A stretch of 47,744 nucleotides of DNA from an uncultured Alphaproteobacteria bacterium. GTDB lineage: Bacteria > Pseudomonadota > Alphaproteobacteria > HIMB59. The position numbers were made by a program, and so were the translations under genes. The notes under the pieces are model-generated. The model saw nothing but the letters and a program-made list of their open reading frames with translations. It was not told where the DNA came from and searched no databases. Each line of letters starts with the position of its first letter. The first letter of the stretch is position 1. Positions 42,099 to 47,744 of this stretch are shown here, piece by piece. Location of the stretch: positions 1 to 47,744 of the forward strand of contig CACNLH010000013.1 in the NCBI GenBank assembly GCA_902621205.1. Direction: 5' to 3'.

Positions 42099-43551
42099 TG
42101 AAACAGATTATAAATTAATTACAAAGACGAAAAGTTATTACAATTTATTTATTTTTACTATTTTAATTCTATTTATTTCAATTTTTGTAAGGCTTATCTA
42201 CATAAGTCAAGAAAATGAAGGTAATTTTTTAATTAATTCAAAAGATACTAATTTAAAGATTTTACCTACTATTTATGATGTTAATAAAAATATTCTTGCT
42301 TACTCTGATTATAATTACTCAATTATTAATTTTAAAAATAAATTTAAATATATAAAAAGAGATGCTTCTCTTAATGATATACAAGAGTCTATTTATAGAG
42401 GTAATCCATTTATAAAGTTTGAAAAAATCTTAACTAGAAAATACCCTTTTAGCTCTATAACTAATAATTTAATTGGTCATACGAATATTGATCACCGTGG
42501 AATATCTTTGCTTGAAAAATATGTAGATACTAATGATATAGAAGTTGAATTATCGCTTGATATTCAAATACAAAGAAAAATATACGACTCCTTAAAAAAT
42601 GACTCTTCCATTTTAAATCCTGATTACGCAATGAATGTTTTAGTTGACTTGAGTAGCGAAGAAATAGTTAGTAATGTTTTTTTAGATAATAGGAATACTG
42701 ACGATCAATTTGATCAGACATTATTACCTCTTAAGGATCTAAAATTTGATTTTGGTTCTGTTTTCAAAACATTTACTGTTTTTTCTGCTTTAAAAAACGA
42801 CAAAATCAAATTAAATGAATATTTTGATGTCGATCAATCTGTATACATTGGAGATAAACTAATTAATGATTTTCCAAGAAATAGTAATGCACCAATGCAA
42901 GTAAAAGATATATTGAAAAAATCTTCAAACAGAGGAGCTATTCTTGTTGGAAGAAATTTAGATTGTCAAAATGAATTTAAATTTGATTTAGAACAAATCG
43001 GCTTATTAAATTCGACAAACATTGGCTATAGTATGGTTTCAGCAGAACCAAAGGTTAATAATTTTAGAGGTAGTTATTGTGATAATATTCCTTTTGGTTA
43101 TGGTTTATCAGTAACGCCAATTCAATTGGTTAATGCTTATGGAAAAATTATAACTGGCAGGAATGATTTTCAGGCTACTTTTGAAAAACAAAAAAAAGAA
43201 TTAAAGAAAAATAAATATAACCAAATTACCAACTCCATAAACAAATTATTATTTTATGCTAATGAGTCAAATGATGATTTATATAAAAATTTTTTAATAG
43301 CTGGTAAAACTGGTACAGCTGACCAAACTATTTCTAATTATGAAAAAATACAAAATGTTACTTATATAAGTTTCTTCCCATACAATAATCCTAAATATTT
43401 AAATTTAACATTTATGCAAAATCCTAAAGAGTCATATGGTAGGTATATGACTGCAGGCAATACGGTTAAACCGACATTTTATAATCTTTTAAAAGAGATT
43501 TATATGTATTTGGACCTATCTATAATTAAATCAAAAGGTACAGATATTTAA
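42082..43551 (+). CDS. ftsI: Septal peptidoglycan transpeptidase FtsI (PBP3)
   Basis: FtsI cross-links septal peptidoglycan. The 489-residue protein has an N-terminal membrane helix (about 21-42), a reduced pedestal region, and a penicillin-binding domain with all three active-site motifs: S226-V-F-K229 in FGSVFKTF, S281-S-N283 and K409-T-G411 in AGKTGTAD. E. coli FtsI has 588 residues, so this one is about 100 shorter, mostly from the pedestal; the usual RGxIxDRNG segment is reduced to TIYDVNKNIL. The ATG overlaps the ftsL continuation, and the stop overlaps murE by 1 nt (TAATG). FtsL, if intact, would be its binding partner. Confidence 0.92.
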   Translation: MFNLSNETDYKLITKTKSYYNLFIFTILILFISIFVRLIYISQENEGNFLINSKDTNLKILPTIYDVNKNILAYSDYNYSIINFKNKFKYIKRDASLNDIQESIYRGNPFIKFEKILTRKYPFSSITNNLIGHTNIDHRGISLLEKYVDTNDIEVELSLDIQIQRKIYDSLKNDSSILNPDYAMNVLVDLSSEEIVSNVFLDNRNTDDQFDQTLLPLKDLKFDFGSVFKTFTVFSALKNDKIKLNEYFDVDQSVYIGDKLINDFPRNSNAPMQVKDILKKSSNRGAILVGRNLDCQNEFKFDLEQIGLLNSTNIGYSMVSAEPKVNNFRGSYCDNIPFGYGLSVTPIQLVNAYGKIITGRNDFQATFEKQKKELKKNKYNQITNSINKLLFYANESNDDLYKNFLIAGKTGTADQTISNYEKIQNVTYISFFPYNNPKYLNLTFMQNPKESYGRYMTAGNTVKPTFYNLLKEIYMYLDLSIIKSKGTDI

Positions 43552-44930
43552 TGAATTTAGATGAATTAAAAGATAATGGTTTTAAAATTGTTACTACTAC
43601 ACAAGAGATTAATAAAAAATCAATATTTTTATTCAATAGTGATGATGTAAAAAAATTCTCAAAATATAATATGATTGCTAAGAAACAAAAATGTAAATTT
43701 ATTATTTGCAACGATAAATTTAAAAAAAATTTAAATCAAAATACAATAAAATATTTTTACTATAAGAATCAAAAAGATTTAGAGAAAATAGCTAAAATAT
43801 TTTATGACTTTAATGATTTAGAAATTATTTTTGTTACAGGTACTAATGGTAAAACATCCATAGCCTATGGTGCGAATATACTATTTAATATTAATGGAAA
43901 AAAATCATGTTATATAGGAACATTAGGTTTTTATATTAATTCAAAAAAAATTAATAATTTAAATAATACAACGCCTTCCTATTTTGAAATACTAAATTTG
44001 ATCAATATAGCCAGAGAAAAAAAAATTAAATATGTTTTTATGGAGGTATCAAGTATTGGTTATTGTGAGGGTAGGGTTGGAAATATTAGATATAATTTTT
44101 GTGTATTGACAAATTTAAAATCTGATCATCTTGACTATCACATTAGTAAAAAAAAATACCATCTGGCAAAAATAAATCTTATAAAAAAACAAAAGCTAGA
44201 AAATTCCATATTGTTTTTACAAGACTATAAATTAAAAAATAAATTTAAAAGTTTTGAAAAAAAATTGATAGTCCAACGAAATTTTAAAATTAAAAACAAA
44301 ATATCAATAGTTCAAAGAGGATTAGATACATTTGAAATTATTTCAAATGACAAATCTTATAAAATAAAATCTTTCAATGATTTTATGGTTAACAATATAA
44401 TAACAATATTGATGGTTTACAGAAAGATTTTTAAAAATAATCCTTTAAAGCTAAATAATTTATTATTCCCACCTGGAAGATCAGAAATAATACATAATAA
44501 AAATAATAAAGTGATAATAATAGATTATGCCCACTCAAAAGATGCATACGAAAACTTATTAAATAAATTTGCTAAATTAGAAAAATACATAATAATTATC
44601 TATGGATGTGGAGGAAATAGAGATAAAATTAAACGTCCACAAATAGCTAAAGTTGTATCAAAATTTACAAATTTACAAATAATTACAGATGATAATCCAA
44701 GATTTGAAGACCCAGAAAAAATTAGGAAAACTCTTATAAAATATTCTTCAAATCCTATCGAAATTCCTAATAGAAGGAAAGCAATTAAAGTTGGTGTAAG
44801 TATTTTAAAAAAATTAAATGGTATTTTAATTATTGCAGGCAAAGGTCACGAAGAAATGCAAATTTATAAAGATAAATATTATTCATTTAATGATAGGGCA
44901 ATTTCATCAAACTATGCAAAAAATTTATAA
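43551..44930 (+). CDS. murE: UDP-MurNAc-tripeptide synthetase (meso-DAP adding)
   Basis: MurE adds the third amino acid to the peptidoglycan stem peptide. The ATP-binding loop GTNGKTS is at residues 97-103. The DNPR motif at 381-384 (ITDDNPRFEDP) is the established signature for meso-diaminopimelate specificity. The lysine-bearing segment around AK at 206-207 fits the carbamylated lysine of Mur ligases, and GKGHEEMQIY ends the catalytic part. Length 459 is short for the family (about 495 in E. coli), mainly in the N-terminal UDP-binding domain. It overlaps ftsI by 1 nt and murF by 17 nt. Confidence 0.95.
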   Translation: MNLDELKDNGFKIVTTTQEINKKSIFLFNSDDVKKFSKYNMIAKKQKCKFIICNDKFKKNLNQNTIKYFYYKNQKDLEKIAKIFYDFNDLEIIFVTGTNGKTSIAYGANILFNINGKKSCYIGTLGFYINSKKINNLNNTTPSYFEILNLINIAREKKIKYVFMEVSSIGYCEGRVGNIRYNFCVLTNLKSDHLDYHISKKKYHLAKINLIKKQKLENSILFLQDYKLKNKFKSFEKKLIVQRNFKIKNKISIVQRGLDTFEIISNDKSYKIKSFNDFMVNNIITILMVYRKIFKNNPLKLNNLLFPPGRSEIIHNKNNKVIIIDYAHSKDAYENLLNKFAKLEKYIIIIYGCGGNRDKIKRPQIAKVVSKFTNLQIITDDNPRFEDPEKIRKTLIKYSSNPIEIPNRRKAIKVGVSILKKLNGILIIAGKGHEEMQIYKDKYYSFNDRAISSNYAKNL

Positions 44931-46212
44931 ACTAATATTAAATTTAAAATCTAAACATAATAGTAATATAGTTTTTGACACAAGATTATTAAAAAAAAAT
45001 GATATATTTATTGGATTAAAATCAAGAATAAATAATGGTAGTTTGTATTATAAAGATGCCATTAAAAAAAAAGCATCTTTAATAATAATTGATTCAAAAA
45101 TTGATCAATCAAATATTGTTTATATTAAAGATACTCAAATTTTTGTAAAAAATTTTTGCAAGTTTATAATTGAATTTTATAAAGGTAAAATTATCGCTAT
45201 TACTGGTTCTGTAGGTAAAACAACGTATAAAGAAAATATTTACCATATTTTAAAAAATAATAATTTTAAGACATATAGGTCATTTAAAAACTATAATAAT
45301 ATTCAAGGGCTTCAATTTTCAATAATGAACATTAATATTAAAAGCAATTATTCTATTTTTGAATTAGGCATTAATAATTCTAACGAAATGAGTAAATTAA
45401 TTAAAACTTTACAACCACATTACTGTTTAGTGACATGTATAGAAAATTCTCATATTGGAAATTTCAGAAATTTTAGACATTTAGTTGATAACAAGCTAAA
45501 AATATTTGACTCAAAAAGATTAATATCTGGTATTATTAATTATAATTATGATCCTCATTATATTAAAACCCGGATTAATTCAAAAATTCAACTACTTAAT
45601 GTAGAAAATATAAAAAAAAATAGATATAAAAATAAAAATACTTATACAATAGATTTTACTAAGAATAACAGAATATATAGAATTCAGTCTTCAAGAGAAA
45701 ATTTTTATGAAAATATTGCTATAATTTCTTTTTTATTTTTAAGTAAAATTATTAAAAAGTTCAAATTTAACAATTTTTTTTATGAAAAATCCATAATTGA
45801 GCAAAGAGGTAGAAAGGTTTCAACATATATTGGCAAAAAAAAAGTGAATTTTTATGATCATAGTTATAATGCCTGTCCTTATTCATTAAATAAACAAATA
45901 TTGATATTTAATGAGAGAAAAATTAATCAAAAAGTTTACATTTTAGGATCTATGAAGGAATTAGGAAAACAGTCAGAATATTATCACTTAAAAATACTTA
46001 AATTAGTTTCTGATTTGTCATTGAAAAATATTATTTTTATTGGTGATGAATTTTATAAGTTAAAAATGAGAAATACAAATTATAAGTTTTATAAAAATTA
46101 TAAACCTGCTGTAAAACTTTTAAACAGACAGATTAATAGTGTCAAAAATATTTTCATTATGGGTTCCAGATATAACCAATTGGAGAGAGTAATAAAAAAA
46201 TATGTTAGCTGA
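44914..46212 (+). CDS. murF: UDP-MurNAc-tripeptide:D-alanyl-D-alanine ligase
   Basis: MurF completes the UDP-MurNAc-pentapeptide by adding D-Ala-D-Ala. The ATP loop is AITGSVGKTT at about residues 95-104, followed by the Mur-ligase patterns FELGINNSNEMSKLI and NSHIGNFRN (H in the family's SHxxxF position). The ATG at 44914 gives 432 residues, normal for MurF; the frame extends upstream to a TTG at 44833 but that would lie deep in murE and add a non-conserved tail. The protein is very Asn/Lys/Ile-rich. It overlaps mraY by 11 nt. Confidence 0.94.
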   Translation: MQKIYKLILNLKSKHNSNIVFDTRLLKKNDIFIGLKSRINNGSLYYKDAIKKKASLIIIDSKIDQSNIVYIKDTQIFVKNFCKFIIEFYKGKIIAITGSVGKTTYKENIYHILKNNNFKTYRSFKNYNNIQGLQFSIMNINIKSNYSIFELGINNSNEMSKLIKTLQPHYCLVTCIENSHIGNFRNFRHLVDNKLKIFDSKRLISGIINYNYDPHYIKTRINSKIQLLNVENIKKNRYKNKNTYTIDFTKNNRIYRIQSSRENFYENIAIISFLFLSKIIKKFKFNNFFYEKSIIEQRGRKVSTYIGKKKVNFYDHSYNACPYSLNKQILIFNERKINQKVYILGSMKELGKQSEYYHLKILKLVSDLSLKNIIFIGDEFYKLKMRNTNYKFYKNYKPAVKLLNRQINSVKNIFIMGSRYNQLERVIKKYVS

Positions 46213-47278
46213 TTATCTTTATTCACTAAGAGATATTGAATTTATATTTAATTTATTTGGGTATATTTCTTTTAGATCAGGTTTATCTTTAGTTAGTTCT
46301 TTTTTTTTAATGATATGGTTAATGCCATATTGGATTAAATTTCAGAGGAATATTTTTCCAAGCGGTCAACCCATACGAGATGATGGGCCTGAGTCACATT
46401 ATAGTAAGAAAGGAACCCCAACACTTGGAGGTTTATTGATTCTTTTTTCAATAATCTTTAGTTCAATTATTTGGACATCAGATTTCTCAAAATTTAATTA
46501 TATTCTTATTTTAACATTAATTCTTTTTGGTTTTGTAGGTTTTATTGATGATTTTCAAAAAGTCAAAATAGGTAAAGGCATATCATCTAAAACTAAATTC
46601 ATAATCCAGTTAGTAGCAACAATTGTTATTTATCTCACCATTAAGCAGAATGGTTTTGATTTGAATAAATTTAGCGTTCCTTTTCTTAAAGACGTTTCAA
46701 TTGAATTGGGCTATTTTTATTTTATTTTAATTTTATTTATAATTTTAGGCTCAACAAATGCTACAAATTTAACTGATGGTTTAGATGGATTAGTTTCAAT
46801 GCCTTTAATATTTGTATTTCTTACATTTGCTATTTTTGCATATATCTTAGGTAATATAAATTTTTCTGATTATCTTTTAGTAAATTATATAAGTGGTTCA
46901 GGTGAGATAGTAATTTTTTGTACATCATCAATTGGTGCATTACTTGGTTTTTTATGGTTTAACTCTAGTCCAGCTTCTATTTTTATGGGTGACACAGGAT
47001 CTCAATCTCTTGGAGCATCTTTAGCTGTAACATCAATTCTTTTAAAACAAGAGATAGTTTTAGCAGTAGCAGGTGGTCTTTTTGTTATTGAAACAATATC
47101 TGTTATGTTACAAGTTACTTACTTCAAATTTACAAATGGAAAAAGGTTATTTTTAATGGCTCCTCTTCACCATCATTATGAAAAAAAAGGGCTTTCAGAA
47201 CAAAAAATTGTTATTAGATTTTGGATATTGAGCTTTCTTTTTTGTCTTCTTGCTTTGTCACTTTTGAAAATAAGATAA
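46202..47278 (+). CDS. mraY: Phospho-MurNAc-pentapeptide transferase
   Basis: MraY transfers phospho-MurNAc-pentapeptide to undecaprenyl phosphate to make lipid I. The 358-residue, ten-helix membrane protein has every expected motif: KKGTPTLGG, D116/D117 in GFIDDFQK, TNLTDGLDGL with D192 and D195, FMGDTGSQSLG and PLHHHYEKKG. MurJ (12.6 kb) flips the lipid II made from its product. The TTG start of murD follows immediately after its stop. Confidence 0.98.
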   Translation: MLADYLYSLRDIEFIFNLFGYISFRSGLSLVSSFFLMIWLMPYWIKFQRNIFPSGQPIRDDGPESHYSKKGTPTLGGLLILFSIIFSSIIWTSDFSKFNYILILTLILFGFVGFIDDFQKVKIGKGISSKTKFIIQLVATIVIYLTIKQNGFDLNKFSVPFLKDVSIELGYFYFILILFIILGSTNATNLTDGLDGLVSMPLIFVFLTFAIFAYILGNINFSDYLLVNYISGSGEIVIFCTSSIGALLGFLWFNSSPASIFMGDTGSQSLGASLAVTSILLKQEIVLAVAGGLFVIETISVMLQVTYFKFTNGKRLFLMAPLHHHYEKKGLSEQKIVIRFWILSFLFCLLALSLLKIR

Positions 47279-47744
47279 TTGATAAATTTAAAAAAAAAAT
47301 TTTTAATATATGGCTATGGAATAAGCGGAAAATCAATTGAAAATTACTTAATTAATAAAAATTGTAAGTATAATATTTATGATGATTTTAAAAAAATCAA
47401 AAATGATAAGATTATAAGTCTAAAATATTTATTAGATAATCTTAAAAAATTTGATTACTTTATAGTATCCCCATCAATTAAAATAAAAAAAAACCATTTT
47501 TTATACAAATTTAAAAAAAAAATCTTAATTGATTTAGATTTTTTAAGTTTGGAAATATCTTATCAAAAAATCATTGGAGTAACTGGAACAGAAGGTAAGT
47601 CTTCAATTTGTTTTTATATCAATGAGATCCTATCAAAAAAATATAAAACTAAAATTATTGGAAACTATGGTAATACTATATTGGATAAAAAAAATTTAAA
47701 AAATTACTTATCCAAAATAGATTTTTTAATTGTTGAGTTAAGTT
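47279..47744 (+). CDS. murD: UDP-MurNAc-L-alanine:D-glutamate ligase, 3' end outside the window
   Basis: MurD adds D-glutamate to UDP-MurNAc-L-Ala. The first 155 codons are present: a Rossmann-like GYGISGKS near residue 13, then the ATP loop GVTGTEGKSS and the conserved NYGN and VELS segments, in the family's order. The start is TTG directly abutting the mraY stop with no gap; no other start precedes GYGISGKS. The frame is open to the edge of the window, so the gene is incomplete here. Position after mraY is the normal dcw order, which would continue with ftsW and murG. Confidence 0.92.
   Translation, partial: MINLKKKFLIYGYGISGKSIENYLINKNCKYNIYDDFKKIKNDKIISLKYLLDNLKKFDYFIVSPSIKIKKNHFLYKFKKKILIDLDFLSLEISYQKIIGVTGTEGKSSICFYINEILSKKYKTKIIGNYGNTILDKKNLKNYLSKIDFLIVELS

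Noticed and set aside
44833-44913. An upstream TTG that would extend murF by 27 codons.
   Set aside because: It sits deep inside the conserved end of murE; the ATG at 44914 gives a normal MurF length.

Overview
The window is a dense stretch of core bacterial chromosome, visibly very AT-rich, with almost no intergenic space. Gene content and order point to an alphaproteobacterium with a streamlined genome. The clues are a Nit2-type amidase, a DUF1178 gene and ubiG beside lysC; ispG-hisS-prfA-prmC-DUF4167; rpmJ(YkgO type)-trxB-ELM1-greA-carB-carA; yqeY-dnaG-rpoD; and rnpB just upstream of mraZ-rsmH-ftsL-ftsI-murE-murF-mraY-murD. A marine SAR11- or HIMB59-like lineage is my best guess, but I cannot prove the clade by reading. 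I saw no mobile element, CRISPR array, phage gene or obvious horizontally acquired island.

Layout. Positions 1-8.6 kb hold a housekeeping block for amino-acid, isoprenoid and translation-termination genes (nit2, DUF1178, ubiG on the opposite strand, lysC, a rodZ-like gene, ispG, hisS, prfA, prmC, DUF4167). Positions 8.6-17.6 kb hold envelope genes: an M23 murein endopeptidase, a gate-domain membrane protein, a DUF1045 protein, a DsbA-like oxidoreductase, the lipid II flippase murJ, a tRNA-Val, a PagL-like lipid A deacylase, a MotA/MotB-like pair and a periplasmic cyclophilin. Positions 17.6-25.6 kb run mostly on the minus strand (sufE, trxB, a 2OG-Fe(II) oxygenase, ELM1, greA, carB, carA), with rpmJ on the plus strand. 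Positions 25.6-29.9 kb are the macromolecular-synthesis operon yqeY-dnaG-rpoD, a terminator and a CAT-anticodon tRNA. Positions 29.9-31.2 kb carry mlaA and mlaC. Positions 31.2-39.5 kb carry uvrD, pepP, ligA, recN and bamD. Positions 39.5-47.7 kb carry a peptidoglycan amidase, RNase P RNA and the division/cell-wall cluster, which runs off the end inside murD.

Working together, the right end makes and polymerises peptidoglycan precursor (MurE, MurF, MraY, MurD, FtsI, with MurJ flipping lipid II). The M23 and amidase enzymes remodel the wall, and BamD and MlaA/MlaC maintain the outer membrane. The murE DNPR motif indicates meso-diaminopimelate peptidoglycan, which fits the lysC gene feeding the same pathway. 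Compaction is extreme: many neighbours overlap by 4 nt or share stop codons, and several coupled genes start with TTG or GTG.

The most notable observations are a split ftsL reading frame with a U-UUU-UUA heptamer in the window where frames must switch, TCCCA-type direct repeats at 10-bp spacing before mraZ (candidate MraZ operator, inverted relative to E. coli), loss of three of four zinc ligands in DnaG, a C at the normally invariant U33 of tRNA-Val, and bamD and the amidase gene starting divergently only 2 nt apart. No stretch over 300 bases lacks a gene, counting rnpB as a gene. I found no clearly new multi-gene system here.
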